64,000 bases of DNA from Entrophospora sp. SA101 (GCA_958430865.1 CAUDNR010000269.1:64116-128115); one strand, 5' to 3'; positions 45,373 through 58,400 are shown, numbered from the stretch's first letter. Made by a program: numbers and translations. The notes: generated by a model not told the origin, from the sequence alone.

Positions 45373-46585
45373 AATATTTAGAATAAAATCACCTCTAATG
45401 ACTTCATCTCTTGTTGATTTATCCCTCACTGTCATTAAGTTTAATAAGTTTAATCTTTTGACAAATATTGTTGGCCTTTACTTAATGTACCCTTTTATAA
45501 AAAAGATATAAGTATATTAAATAAATAAATAAAAAAAAGAACAAGCAAGTAAATCATGAAAAACATAATAAATGAACAACAAGTAAATAAAGAACTATTA
45601 AACAAAATTGCTGATTTAGAAAAGCAGATAGAAGTTTCAAAGATTCTGGTCTTTCAGGGCCTGTAAATTGATCTGTTGGACACATTGGGATAAAGATATG
45701 AATGCTGCACATGATCATTTTTTTACATATGGACACTTACAATGGAGGGAAAGAAACCAGATCCATTTACAGTGTGTAACAGAAAAATAAAATTGAACAC
45801 TGTTAAATAATTACTGCATTAATTCACATGAAAAAAGCAGAACTTTTATTGGATACACTTTAGTATAAAATAATTTCACCATGCTGTCATCTTGATTTTT
45901 TGATCAGATTAAATGAATTAGAAATAAATCAGGAATTAGGTCCCACTTTTCAATGATAAATCTTGAGGCTTTTAACTTCTGTTTCATTATTTGGTTGCAA
46001 AAGTTTTTAAAGAAATAAAAGAAGAATGAATGAATGAATTGTGAGATTTCAACAGTAATCTGTATCATTAACATACTCTATTACTTACTATAAGCCATAT
46101 CACCTGTTTGCTTCAATTTATTAATATTGAAATGGAATTCAAGAATGGGATGCTTATAATTTGTGGGTGAATGTATCCCTTTATTCTAATAATATAATTG
46201 CAAAAAAAAAAAAACAATATTCAACTTTATTATACATTTTTCAATTAGGAATGAATGATTCAAAATCACATAAAAGGTAAATTTTTGTTTAAAATTATTT
46301 GTTTTTGTCACAGGAATCCTAAGATTATCCAAGTTACAAGCTTAGTCCTAATCAAGATAAGCATCCCTTATATACAGTGGTAACAGGACCCTGCAAACTT
46401 CATAGATAGGTAGGTCAGTAACAAAAATTCCTGTTTGTAATATGATTTGACCTAGACCAAAATTAAGTTTATATATAACTTGACCCTAAGGTTTGAAATA
46501 ACATTAGAAAAAAGAACATAATTTGACCCATTAAAAATTTTGAAACTGTATACTGTAACAAAAACAATTTTACCAATCAATTGAT
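45373..46585. other. 1.2 kb without a supported gene
   Basis: AT-rich. Overlapping short frames on both strands near 45250-45740 look spurious. No repeats of note. Confidence 0.4.
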
Positions 46586-46589
46586 TTAA

Positions 46590-47326
46590 GGGTAGGGGGA
46601 ATCACGTGTTAATTTAATAGTAAATCATGGCTCAATTTTTTTTGCCTGCCGGGTACAATGTTGATCAATATTTTTATGAAATATTAATATACATTAAAAT
46701 TTCCTATAATAAAAATTAAAAAAAAAAAATTATATATATATATATATTTATTTATTTATTTATAAATAATAATCCCAAGAATGAGAATATATCATTTCTT
46801 CAGCACCCTCAGCAATATCCATAATTAATGAATTATACCAACTGACCATTTTTGAATTCTAAAAATAAAATAAAATAAGAAGCCTTTGTGTAGAAATAAT
46901 TACTAGTAGATAACACTTTATCAAATATTTATTGAACTTTATTCTTTTATGAGAATTTTTTGCCAAATAAGTATTTTACATTATGGAATGTGTAACTTTT
47001 ACTAGGAAATGAGTAGGTGCTTACTAAGAAATGAGCAGGTGCTTACTAAGAAATGAGCAGGTGTTTACTATGGAAGAAGTTATGTTTATTTTGAAACGCG
47101 TTAAGTTTTTTGAAGAAATTTACAAATTTTTATTAAGAAGTTTTGCTTGAAGTACTTTCAAATAGTTAAGAAACACCAAAATTAGATATAAATAATTTTG
47201 AAGTTGTTTCAACGTGTCTTGCCGTAGTTTTACTTTTAAGACAATTACTAATTTGGGAAAACTCGAATTTTTGAAAAAATTGAGCCCCGGATTTACTATT
47301 AAATTAACACGTGATTCCCCCTACCC
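46590..47326. mobile_element. 737-bp inverted-repeat element in a TTAA target site
   Basis: Both ends read GGGTAGGGGGAATCACGTGT inward, and the match extends over about 50 bases (TTAATTTAATAGTAAATC and a GGCTCAATTTTTT stretch). The four bases outside each end are TTAA (46586-46589 and 47327-47330). There is no transposase frame. TTAA duplication is characteristic of piggyBac-type elements, whose ends usually begin CCY rather than GGG, so the superfamily is tentative. An internal 24-base unit is repeated three times (46999-47070). Confidence 0.8.
46999..47070. repeat. 24-bp unit repeated three times inside the TTAA element
   Basis: Successive units of the type AAATGAGCAGGTGCTTACTA, with AGTAGG in the first and GTGTTT in the last. 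Confidence 0.8.
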
Positions 47327-47577
47327 TTAACTGATAATAATTCACTGATTTTTATAATTTATAATATTTATTATTTTTTTTTAATATAAAAGATTTACTA
47401 TAAAGTATTGGTTGAATGAGCATGTAAGAAAAAATCTTGTTACACAAAATTTTTGGTTCGTTGAATACTAATAGATTTGGCCCCTATTAAACCTAACCAA
47501 CCTTTTGATGTGTATAATAATTTTTATAACTATGTAATATTTCAAATAATAAAATTTTTTATTGCGGGGCTTGTAAT

Positions 47578-47905
47578 TTAAACCGTAGATTCTATTTCGT
47601 TCGTTCCTTTATATTTTCCTTCGCCTGGACCATATGCTTCACCATCATAAAAAGTTTTTACCTATATAAAAAAATATTTTCGAAAAACTTCATTACTTTA
47701 AGAAGTGTGTTTTGATCTACCTGATTCATATAAACTTTTTGGTTTACGAATCATCAAATCTTCTCTATTATTCAATTTAAGTTTTTTAAGTTCTGAATAC
47801 ACATGATCAATTGATTCACACAACTTTTGTTCACGATTAAGAAGAACAACAACGTTGTTATTAAAACAAATATCAATGTTCGTAAATGTTTATTCATGAT
47901 TGAAT
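47578..47905 (-). pseudogene. Broken gene for a small membrane-anchored protein
   Basis: From ATG near 47896 the frame encodes MNKHLRTLIFVLITTLLFFL, a good signal-anchor helix. An overlapping frame takes over near 47840 with NREQKLCESIDHVYSELKKL and EDLMIRKPKSLYES. A separate segment (47661-47578), after an AG acceptor, gives VKTFYDGEAYGPGEGKYKGT and ends at a TAA. The phases do not join at either step, so at least one frameshift separates the parts. Type II membrane topology would be predicted for the ancestral protein; family unknown. Confidence 0.4.
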
Positions 47906-48975
47906 ATTTCCTTATTTCTGTGTGTATAGAATGTGTTGATTATATAATAAACGACTTTCAAATTTAATGTTAATGTTTTTAGTGCATCAAAATAATTCTT
48001 AAAACAGACCAGTTTCGGGCGGATTAAGTGTTAACCTGAAATTTGGATCGGTCTCTGATCTGATATTACATTTGCATTAATTAATACTAAGAAAGTAAGC
48101 AATATGCATATGAAAATTTATATTCTAATTAAAGATTTTATTTTGAGATGATAAGATTTAGATAAGTTTAAATGAATTTTTTGTGTTTATCACATAAGAT
48201 TTGTTCCCCAAATTTTATTAATTAAATATAAATAAAAAAACAGTTATACTACTAGTTAATATACATGTCGTTAAAATGAAAGCAATGCTTGTGATGTTGT
48301 GCGTGACGTAAAGACACAATCTTGTGATCCAAGGCGTAATTCATGACTCAGGAGGTAATTTATGACGCAAGACGTGATTCAAGACACAAAACAAATTCGT
48401 AATGTGTGTATGAATTAATTCAAACTTTTAGCCACATGTAAACTTTTTATTTATTACATGGAAACTTTAGAGGGGTTTGAATGTAACATAATCAGAAAAT
48501 TCTTAATTGTCATGAAACATGCTTGCGCCACGAATTGGGTCTTACATCTTTATAAGTTATAAATAATTTTGACCACAAGTATAATTGGTACAACTCAATA
48601 AAACTCGAAACCGGACCAAAAATTTTCGGGCTCCCGGGCCATTCGGAATTTTAATTATTCTTATTCTATATTCTTAATATTTTTTAATATTAATATTAAG
48701 GGTAGAGTATACGTTACAATTTTTTCGAGACAAAGTTAAAAGTGGTGTGGTTAACAAACAACCTTTGAATATTAATTAAAAAACATTTTTATGACCATAT
48801 AAATATGTTAGAATGATAAAATATTTCAATATTTACTAAAAAAAAAATTTGCTAATTCTGATAACTATTTGATGATATTTTGGCACCCACATAATATTAC
48901 ATATGACGGTTAAGTTTTCTTATACCACAAGGATTTTTTTGTAGAAGACAATCTTTTTAAGGAAATATTTTTCTA
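47906..48975. other. 1.1 kb without a supported gene
   Basis: AT-rich, with a patch of short related GACGTAA/GACGCAAGACG words near 48300-48385. Nothing coding recognised. Confidence 0.4.
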
Positions 48976-49560
48976 CTAATAAACTAATTCTCCGCGTTCA
49001 TATCTAGTAGCTATTGAATTGCTAGAATCTTCTGCATATTCAGGAATTTGAGGTAAGCCTTGTTCTTTTACATCTTTGTTTTTTTTTACCTTCAAAATAT
49101 GTAAACATTTATTTGTAAAAAGAAATAATAATAATTTAGTCAATTGGCCATGAATTAGACAACAACACTACTCGTTTGTTATAATTTAATATTTTAACAA
49201 ATAAATAAATATTAGTTAATGATAATAATTGGTAAATAATAATAAAGCTTTCACCAATTACCTCTTTGTATATATATATGTACCGTATAGTCCCGAAATA
49301 TAGCACTCCTATTTTAAAATTATTTGTTACACGATATAAATGAAGGATGCTATCTTTCGAGACTATACGGTACGGTATATACTTGCAATAAAAATTTTAC
49401 CTGAAACGTAATTTTTTCCTATCTGTCAAACAATATTAACTGTTGATTGAAACATTTCACAAACACCAAAAAGTTCATCATCAAGAATATGACCTTCTAT
49501 AATTAATATATTAAAAACACTGATGATAACTTACCAAATCAATTTAGATGCCCAATATGA
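48976..49560 (-). pseudogene. Exon-like remnants of an unrecognised gene
   Basis: Three protein-like pieces lie in order on the minus strand. They are IPSGIDSYWASKLI (about 49575-49530, followed by GTAAGT), GHILDDELFGVCEMFQSTVN (49496-49401, with AG before, GT after and one in-frame TGA) and a terminal exon (49089-48976) with DVKEQGLPQIPEYAEDSSNS and RYERGELVY. Splice signals are present, but phases do not match between the first two and one exon has a stop. I read this as a decayed gene. A MITE (49281-49372) sits in the last intron. Confidence 0.35.
49281..49372. mobile_element. 92-bp MITE
   Basis: Ends TACCGTATAGTCCCGAAA and, in reverse complement, TACCGTATAGTCTCGAAA, continuing as ATATAGCA/GATAGCA. 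The element is almost all inverted repeat. TA is part of or flanks each end, suggesting a Tc1/mariner-type miniature. Confidence 0.7.
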
Positions 49561-49571
49561 GTCAATTCCTG

Positions 49572-49710
49572 ATGGTATATAACACTCCTGGTTTATTCCT
49601 TACTCAACCCTGGAAACTTAAAAATTTTGATCCAACCGGATGGTTGATTCTGAAAAATTAGACGGTGTAAAAGTTTTCTGGAATGCAAAATGTGGTAAAT
49701 TTTTATATAT
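49572..49710 (+). pseudogene. Fragment of an ATP-dependent DNA ligase adenylation domain
   Basis: The frame from ATG 49572 reads LTQPWKLKNFDPTGW. A one-base shift then gives SEKLDGVKVFWNAKCGKF. In ATP-dependent DNA ligases a W-x-x-SEKLDGVR-x-x-W segment holds motif I, whose lysine (the K of EKLDG) takes AMP. Only this N-terminal motif remains and it is frameshifted, so it is a dead fragment. It lies antisense to the neighbouring remnant exons. Confidence 0.55.
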
Positions 49711-50060
49711 TCTATCAGATTATTTGTTTTTTAAAATTCTATTATCATGGTTGATGATGATGGTGGTGATGATGATGATGGGTTGATGGGGTTTCGAATT
49801 ATTCGTAATACAATTCAATCTTAATTCGAATTATTCACAGCTTGATGCAACAGATTCTATATTTGTTGTTGTTGTTATTGTTAAGGGATTTTAACTATTT
49901 GTAAAATTATAGATAAGATAATATAAATTACAATAGTTATAGTTATATTCATAATCTATATTACTACTATTAAAAAAAATGTCATTATCACTATATACAA
50001 GGAATATTTTTAATTGGATTGGATTGGCAATGTGCATATTAGTTTTATTCGAATTGTTTT

Positions 50061-50080
50061 TTATTATTATTATTATTATA

Positions 50081-50126
<46 letters not shown>
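50061..50126. repeat. (ATT)n microsatellite
   Basis: About 21 ATT units with one TATA interruption. It makes a spurious leucine-rich frame at 50014-50283. Confidence 0.9.
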
Positions 50127-50129
<3 letters not shown>

Positions 50130-50337
50130 TTTATTCGAATTATTAATTTTACTTTATTCGAATTTCCTTAAATTTTATGAATTATTAATACTAAATACGC
50201 TATTATTAATTTTGAAACTATTACTACGGTTGATCATTATTATCATTGTCGTCGCCACATCATCATCGCGTTACCATTTTTAGTTGTTTTTGAATCACGT
50301 ACTTTTTTATTATTTGGATTTACCAATTCCGCTCATC

Positions 50338-50483
50338 TATAGTTTCAAGTCCTCATAAACAACGTGTCTTACATATCTTGTAATAGAAGGTTCAACTTGA
50401 AATCCAATATTTTCAACTCTTTATATGTATTGATTGGTATTTGAAGAAGTAAATGTACCAATAAATATCACTATATCTTTCAT
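50338..50483 (-). pseudogene. Short protein-like remnant with one stop
   Basis: Minus-strand frame MKDIVIFIGTFTSSNTNQYI, one TAA, then RVENIGFQVEPSITRYVRHV and a stop. It looks like a scrap of a soluble protein. Family unknown. Confidence 0.25.
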
Positions 50484-50615
50484 TTTCTTGCTCTAAAAAT
50501 TAGTACGAGAGAGTCAGTAAACTTTTTAAAAAATAAATTAAACACGCAAACTAACAAGTTTATGTTTTTTTTATTTAATAAAATTTAGCCAATTAAAAAC
50601 AAAATGTTAAAGAAT

Positions 50616-52139
50616 TTATTTGATAATTTGAATTGTCAATTCACCCTTTTCGCCATTATTATGATTAACTAATAAAGGACTTAATTTTTGATATACATGT
50701 TTTAACACAATTTGTTCATTTGCCTCTGGTTTAATTTGTATACACATTGTACCAATCAATTGTCCATATGAATTTTGCCAAAAATGAACTGAAGTAAGTG
50801 ATAATATATTTGTATCAAGTTTTACCTATAAACAAATTAATATATATAAATATAAAGATTATACTTATCAATCAATCAATCAATTGATTTGAAATTACCT
50901 CTCTCAAATAATCTTCTAAATACATTGATATTGAATCAGGAGTTGTTTGTAATAGTATTTTTCCTAATGATGTTGCAATAGGACAAGCTAAATAAAACAT
51001 AAGCATTGATTCTATTATTGATACAACTTTATCCAACCATCCTAAGTGTTGACTTAAAAAAAAATTAAAATAAATAAATAAATATATATATATTAATGTA
51101 CAAATATGTATAAACGTTTATAGTACTTTTTTTCCATAAGTTTTCCAACTATAATTACACTTATTCCACATATCAACACTGTTAAAGTGAATAAATTATT
51201 GAATATTATTAATGATATACCATCATCTTCCTTATCATTATTATTATTAAAATATGATGTTGAACTTATTCTTCCCTTTATGAATGATGATTTCCATACT
51301 ATTTGTTATTCAATAAAAAATTTTTTTTTCTTTTTGTTAATTAGAATGATTTAATTAATATAAAAGATAATAAAAACAATTTATATACATAATTACTTAA
51401 ACTAACATATACAAAATCCTTTGTGATTTCGATAATTAATTGCTGATATTAAAGTTACTCCAAGTGCTAATATAACCCAATATAATGGAAATACAAAACT
51501 ATGTAGGAATTATATAGTTAGTTCATAATCAATTAAAAATGTATAGCCAAATAAATATATATCATGTAAAAATATTTATTAATGTACTTATGATCATAAT
51601 GTTCCTCACTTGTCTCCAGTAATAGATGTTCTAAGCCTTCTTTTAATATATATAAGGCAACAAATAATAAATATAAAATATTTATAAATCCAAATAATAT
51701 TTCATATCTTTGAACTCTAATAATAGTAAAACAATAAAAATGATTATTAGCTATAAATAATAATAATAAGTCAAATTTCTTAAAAATAAATTTATTTACC
51801 CAAAAGGATTTTTAATTGTTGGTTCTCTTAACGATCTATAAGTAATTAAAACTGTTGAAATAAAAATTGTGAATATTCCCATGGCATCAAATATTACTAA
51901 ATAAGCAAAGCCTGTTAAAGCTAATAAAAAAAAGTTTTAATTTTATAAAATAAAGAATCAAATAACCTTTCTTTTAAATAGTGATATAATAGTAATAATG
52001 ATAAAATTTTACCTAATCCATTCCCCCATTGACCTTTTAACCATAAAAATATTCCCAACAGCAAATGTATTACCCCCCATGTGAATAATGTTTTTTGTGA
52101 TGGAGGTAATGAGGAAAATATATATGAAATGGAATGCAT
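50616..52139 (-). CDS. Cation-diffusion-facilitator protein, Zrg17/ZnT6 (SLC30A6)-like
   Basis: Seven exons: 52139-52013, 51920-51800, 51716-51588, 51498-51413, 51298-51127, 51052-50899 and 50825-50616; GT-AG introns in phase, 332 aa. Membrane segments in order: WGVIHLLLGIFLWL, LVIFDAMGIFTIFISTVLI, RYEILFGFINILYLLFVALY, PLYWVILALGVTLISA, IIFNNLFTLTVLICGISVII and MLMFYLACPIATSLG. A cytosolic CDF C-terminal domain follows. RYEILFGFIN is the CDF signature after helix 2. The HxxxD zinc pair of active CDFs is not visible (helix 2 has only FDAMG, as in ZnT6 FD...). This points to the Zrg17/ZnT6 type, which works as an inactive partner of Cis4/Msc2 or ZnT5 in loading zinc into the early secretory pathway (inference). 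Copy B of the 12-kb repeat begins inside intron 1. Confidence 0.8.
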
Positions 52140-52399
52140 TATTATTAATCATCAGTTAGTTTGATTATTAGTTAGTATTGATTAATTGGTTAGTATTATT
52201 GGTTCAATGACTCGAGAAAAACGCGCAGTTGCATCAACTTCAAAAAACCCGTGCAAAGAGTTTTTGCCTTTTTAGTAGCGTTGGTCATCATTTTCTCTAA
52301 ATTGAACCAATCAATTGATTGGCAGATAATAAATTCATCTAAATTATGAACTAATGAATGGGATTCATTATTAATTACAAATAATAAATAATTAATGGT
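52140..52399. promoter_or_regulatory. Upstream region of the Zrg17-like gene (copy B)
   Basis: About 260 bases between the transporter start (minus strand) and the SR-protein remnant. Contains the GC-richer patch CTCGAGAAAAACGCGC near 52211. No defined site recognised. Confidence 0.25.
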
Positions 52400-52777
52400 T
52401 TGAAAAGAACAACAACAACTCTTTACGTTAGTAAATATGTCTTACACTTTCATGAACACGATGTGGCTGGGTACGTTGAAAGATATGGACATGATGGTGG
52501 TAGGATCCTGGGGAATTCCATAACGTTGAATGATATAGTCTTCACGTATATCTCTTTGAGGATCTTATTCCGTTATAGTAGTACTTACAAGGTTTGGTTT
52601 CCTGCTGATTGTTTTGTTAAGTCGAAAAACAAAAACAAAAACATTTATTTATATTATTCACAAATATTTGATTGGTCTTTTGTAGAATTTGAAGATAGAA
52701 CAAATATGCAGAGGTGTTTATAATGAATATCATGGTGCCAATGTTGAAGGCCATAGATTAAGATATTCAATCATCTA
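52400..52777 (+). pseudogene. SR-type RNA-binding protein (RRM) pseudogene, copy B
   Basis: Identical to 7080-7457: broken start, RNP2-like TTTTLYVSKYV, RNP1-like WSFVEFEDR and, after a frameshift, NEYHGANVEGHRLR. The lesions are the same as in copy A, so the decay preceded the duplication. Confidence 0.65.
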
Positions 52778-55470
52778 GGAACAACTCCATCACCACCTCA
52801 TTGTACAATAGAAAATTATTACCCGTGATAAAAAAATATTATTTATATATTTTGAATTCAATCATCATCGTCAAACTCTACTGTTAACACAAGAACTAAA
52901 CCAAAGCTAGAAAAAACATTAATTCAGAAACAGCTACTGGAGACAATATTAATAAATAATGTTAATAATATAATCTTGATGCTGTGACAAATATTAAGGA
53001 TGTTTTAAGTGCAGGCAAATATAAATTGCCTGCGCAATTATTAGAGAAATATCATGTAGATGATGATTTTAAAACTGGTTCATGTCAAAAAAAAATAGAT
53101 CAAATGATAGTAATGATAATCTACAAAAGTAATCATTACTATAAATAAGAATTAATATTTGGCCATCTTGTCAATTTTATCACCAAGAAATAATGTTAAT
53201 GAAAAGAATGTAATAATTATCTTTTTGCAAGTCTTGAAAATTATCAAATGGTTTATTGATTTCCAAAACTGAGCTTAATACTAACCAAAATAGCTTTTTT
53301 TCACCATTTCATATTTTTTAAAAATACGCATTTTTTATTTCTAGTTCTTGTTCATTTACTTCCTGATCCTAACTTATTTTCTGTAGGCATAGTACCATTA
53401 AATGTGCTTACAGACTCATTTAAGTGCAAGAAAGAGGCAGTAATCAAGAGCTAAAGTAAATTCTTCAACTAATTAATTGACAAGCACCAAATTATTGTGA
53501 GTTTCTTATAATTAACCAACAAAAGTAGCCTTTTAAGCCATAATTGTTAATCAACCAAAATGATGCCTTGCAATATCAAGAATCAAAAAGTTTACTTCAA
53601 AACATTATAATTCAGCTTTAAGAATAAAATAAAAAAGATAAATAATTATAATGAATAAATTTTTATATAGTCGATTCTTTAATCAATATTGTTAGTAGTA
53701 ATTAATGGACAGTAATTCCAATTAATTAATAATGAAATTTTTATTCATCTTTGTTAACATTTTAGAGAAAAGAATTAAATCAAGATTGTTTAACAAATTA
53801 TCATTACTTGTATAACTTTTTGAGAGCTTTTATATTTGGCAATCTTTTCATCTAATATTTCTAATATTCTATTTATTATATGATATGCATCTGGATGTGA
53901 TTTATGTACTTGTTACGAATCACTACCACCACTGCCATCATTATTAAAATCAGCTTCCATGTTGTTTGATGTTAGAAAATTTCTAATAATCTTTTTATTA
54001 TTTTTTCAGCAAAATCATAAACTCTTCACTACAGTCATACCTCTTTTATATCCCCCTTATTTATATCCTAACCTTGATTAAATCCCACAAATAACAGTTA
54101 CATTATTTGTAATAAACAATTTTCTTATTATAATAATACACTTCCTGGTGATAAAATAGTTTATTTAAAATTTTCTCTAACAAGATTAAAATTGCATAGT
54201 TTAAAGAGCAATTTTATCTCTGGTGATTGATTCATTGTGATTCAGCAATAAAAGAAATTTCTGCATTCTTTGTTTTCTCCTTTTATCACTTTTAATCTTC
54301 AAAGTTAAAACTGTGCCAAATCTTGTCTTACATAAAGGTTGTTCTACGTACCAATATTGATCAACTTATGTTGCTTCAACACAGGCACTAAAGACAGCTC
54401 AAGCATGTTCTTATTTTATTATTAATTTACTATTACATGTAGTTAACTAAATTCAAAGCCAAAATTCAAAAAACATAGAGTTAACACAACTCATATGTAT
54501 GTAAAAGTTCCTCTACATACCAATACTGACCTGCCTATGTGTGTTTCAAATTCAAGCACCAAAGACAAATCGAATGCATTTTGATTTTATGAAATGTAAC
54601 AATAAAAGAAGAAATATTAGTAATAGTTTTAATTTGTAAAAAAAAGAATGTGCATTTTATTTTGAAAGAAAGTACATAGAAAAATTTTCATTCTTCAACA
54701 GATTGCTATCTCTTAAGTCTAATTCATTGTACTGCGGTTTTGGTATATCCTACAATACATGAATTAATTAATAAAAAATCTTTAATATATCCAAGCAAAG
54801 GGAATTGGAGCAGTCATCATAGATACTTTGTATTTGCATCATTTTTTGATTTTAAGATTCAAAATGGCGAATTTTATTTATAATTTAAGTTTTAATGTTA
54901 AATTTATTAGTTCATGTTGTAAATAGTCTATTGAATTCTCATATAAATTGTTTATTAATAAAGAATGGATGGATGAAATCTATAGATTTTTAATATGGAA
55001 GAAACACATATATATTACTATTATACTTTTGCACATTTAAAATATAATCCACCTCTGAGAATCCAGGTCTTAAATGATATTCTAGTTTATTATGAAACCA
55101 CTACTAATTTTTTACCTATATAAATAATATTTACAGGTATTATTATAATTTATTATTAAAAATTTTGTTTAAAAAAAAATTGAATAAATGAATTAATTAA
55201 TTAATTTAATTAATGAATGAATGAATGAATGAATGAATGAATGAATGGATGAATGGATATATAATGTTATAATGATAATAATAATAAAGTTTCTTAAAAA
55301 GATTATTAATTTTTTCTAATCGAATAAATTTAAATATAAATTTGAGTTTTATGATAATCAATTAATTAAAAATACAATAATAAAATAAATGAAAGTATTA
55401 AAAAATATTATTAAAAAAATTATAAAAAAATTATTTTTGGTTGTTTATTTAAATAATAAAAAATGACACC
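52778..55470. other. 2.7-kb stretch without a supported gene (copy B)
   Basis: Same content as 7458-10150: one short protein-like frame, a diverged pair of about 80-base units and the TGAA tract at 55213-55256. Confidence 0.45.
55213..55256. repeat. (TGAA)n microsatellite, copy B
   Basis: Same length and interruptions as the copy A tract (9893-9936). Confidence 0.9.
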
Positions 55471-58400
55471 TTATGTTTGATTCATTTGTTTCATCTGATT
55501 CAAATTTCTTAAAGCTGCTGCTTTTTTCACTTCATCAAGCCTTGCCATAATTTCATCGTAATCTTCTAGTCTTGACGATGCTCTATCGTTTATGCTCGTG
55601 CCTGAATGTGTACTCCATCTTGAATTAGTATAATCACTAACACTGTCATCATCGGGAATGTTGCTATTAAATTGTGACGTTAACATATCGAGTTCACTTG
55701 TTAATTTTTGTGAATTTCTCTGGCTAGAATCTTTCATTTCATCATCTTCCATTCCGCGATACGTATCTACTGCATTTTCCATTTGATCTAGTAGAAGTGA
55801 TACTTTATTCTCGGAATCTTGCAACTTTTGTACCAGATCCACGTTCAAAACTTCCAATTTCATATTATTTTCTCGATATTTTATAACCTCCTTTTCTAAT
55901 CTATCCCTTTCCGCTTTGAGATCCTCTAATTGTTTGCCACTTACATCGTCATTGGCACCTGCTGTTGAAGCCTTTCCTGCTAATTTTAATGCATCATCAA
56001 GATCTTTGTTAACTAATACATATAATGAAAGTGTTTCTTCCAGTTCGGTTTGTACCTCTTTAACCTTTTCTCCTTCTTTTTTCAATTGTTCTTGAAGTTT
56101 CTCATTGTTTAATTTCAATAATTTATGATCTTGCCTTATTGATTCATATTCCTTCCTCAATGCTTCATACGATTGATCTACCATAATCTTTTCTTCGCGT
56201 GAAGAATTCAATTGTTTCTCAATATCCTCAAATTTCCTATTAAATTCTTCCTTCTCTTTTTGATTTTGTTCTCTTAATTCGATAATTTGATTATTTGTAA
56301 ATTCTTGAGTCTTGGGATCTTCTCTCATCATTCCAATTTTAATTTCTGCATCTTCTAGTGCTCTTACTTTTTCTTCTAGAAGGTTTTCTTTTTCGCGTAA
56401 TTTTTCTTTGATTTTTTTAGCTTCATCCAAAGAATCAGTTAATTGCCCTTGTAATATAACTGCCTCCTGTCTAGCTTTCATCGCAGACGATTCCAATTGT
56501 ATAATTTTTAATTTGGCCTCTGATAATGATTTAGATGCTTCAGTTGCAGAATTATGAGATTCGGCATGCATGGTTTTCCATTCTATTAATTCTTTTTCAA
56601 GATTAGTTTTGTCTGCTTCAGTTAAATTGTTGAGATTATTTTCATTTGTTTTTGATTTCTCAAACAACCCTTTCATTCCTTCTTGTACTGTTGCACGGAA
56701 AGCCTCTGCTTCATTTTGTGCTCTACTCAATAATCGTTCAGTCTCATCGATTTTGGAATTTGCTCTGTTTAATTCACGGTTTTTGGCTTCAAGCTTATTA
56801 CGTAATTTTGATGTTTCCTTTTCAAGCGATAGGTTATCTTGACGCGCTTGTCTCCATAAATTTTCTGATTCATTTGCTTTTTCCTTTGCTGAGATAAGCG
56901 CGTGATTGACAGACTCAAAAGCACGTTTTTGTTGTTCCATTAATTGTTTATAATATGTCAACTCATTATGTATGTTCTCCGATCCAGATTTATATTGTGC
57001 TAACTCGGAACTAACTCCTGTGTATTGGGCTTTCATTTCTCGTAGTTCTGTTTCTGCAGTGGTGGCACGTGTCTGAAAATCAGTTAACTCGGATAAAACA
57101 CGAGCATGTGCTTCTTCCGCCTCTTCAGCTCTCGCGGTTGCCAACCTAGCACTTTCCTCTGCTGACTCCCTAAATGTTTTGTCGTTGTTTGAAGCTTGCT
57201 GATATTGAAAAAGTTTGCTTTGAAGAGTTTCTTTTTCGATTAAAGCTTGTGTTAATCGTTTTTCAAGATCTGCCGCTCTCTCTGTTTCAACTGATGCCAA
57301 TTCATTTTCTGACGTATTCATTAAGGCCGAAAGTTTTGCCTTAAAATATGCTGCTTCCTGAAGTGCTGCTGTTCTTGTACGTTCTGAATCTGCAATTTTT
57401 TGTGAAGCAATTTGAGCTTGACTTGCAATCGTTGCCTAATTAAAATTATTATTATTATTATTTCAAAAAAAATTTAAGTAATAAATATTTATATGATTTA
57501 CCTTTGACTTTTTTAATTCTTGTTTTATTTTAGTAATTGCTTCTATAATTTTATATCTATCAGACTCTGGTTCACCAATATTCAACAGTTTATTAACATC
57601 GATACCATCAGGAGTGGAATCATTTGTAACTGACTTCGTTAAATAGCCTGCCTTTCTAGCAAGTTCTAATTCAGCTCTTAACCACATCTCGCGCTTTTTA
57701 AATGATGATATATTTTGATTTTCTAATTCATTAAAGATTTCAGTACGGACATCATTTGGAATTGAGTTTGGTAAGTAATAATTTTCAGATCGAACATCGG
57801 TCGTAGTATAGTTTGTGGTGGTGGCTTTCGTCGTCGTTGTCGTTGATGTTGATGATGTTGATGATGTTGATGATGGAGGAATAGGATAAACACTGCCTTT
57901 ATTATTATAGCCGTTATTGTTAGGGCCATTATTGTTATTATAAATAACTTGTGAAGAAGGTTCAGGTTGTGAATCATACATTGATTGAGGAACCATATTC
58001 ACTTTTTGAATAGATCGGATTGATTGACTTGGAGAATGTGTGTATTGATTGTAGGGTTGCGTTGAAACATTATTTGTTATGGGAGGTCGTGGGGCTTGTC
58101 TTGGGTTTTGAAAATCTCCCTGACGAATATCAACACCTACGCCACCTATGAAGAGTGGTTGTTGCTGTTGCTGTAGATGTGGTTGTGGTTGTGGTGATCC
58201 TGAAAGTTCCCTATCGATAATTCGATTGTCTTGATGATTGACTCTGGAAGTAATTTGATTTGTGGGCATATTTCGTGGTAGCATACTATTCATTTCAAGT
58301 TCTATCAACGTTCTTGGTGAATTGGAACGTACAGGTGGGTTGGTTGTTTGCCGTTTTGCAAAACCCGGTGGTACAAATGAATTATTTGCCTGTGGAGTTG

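Noticed and set aside
50014..50283. Leucine-rich plus-strand frame
   Set aside because: Produced by the (ATT)n microsatellite.
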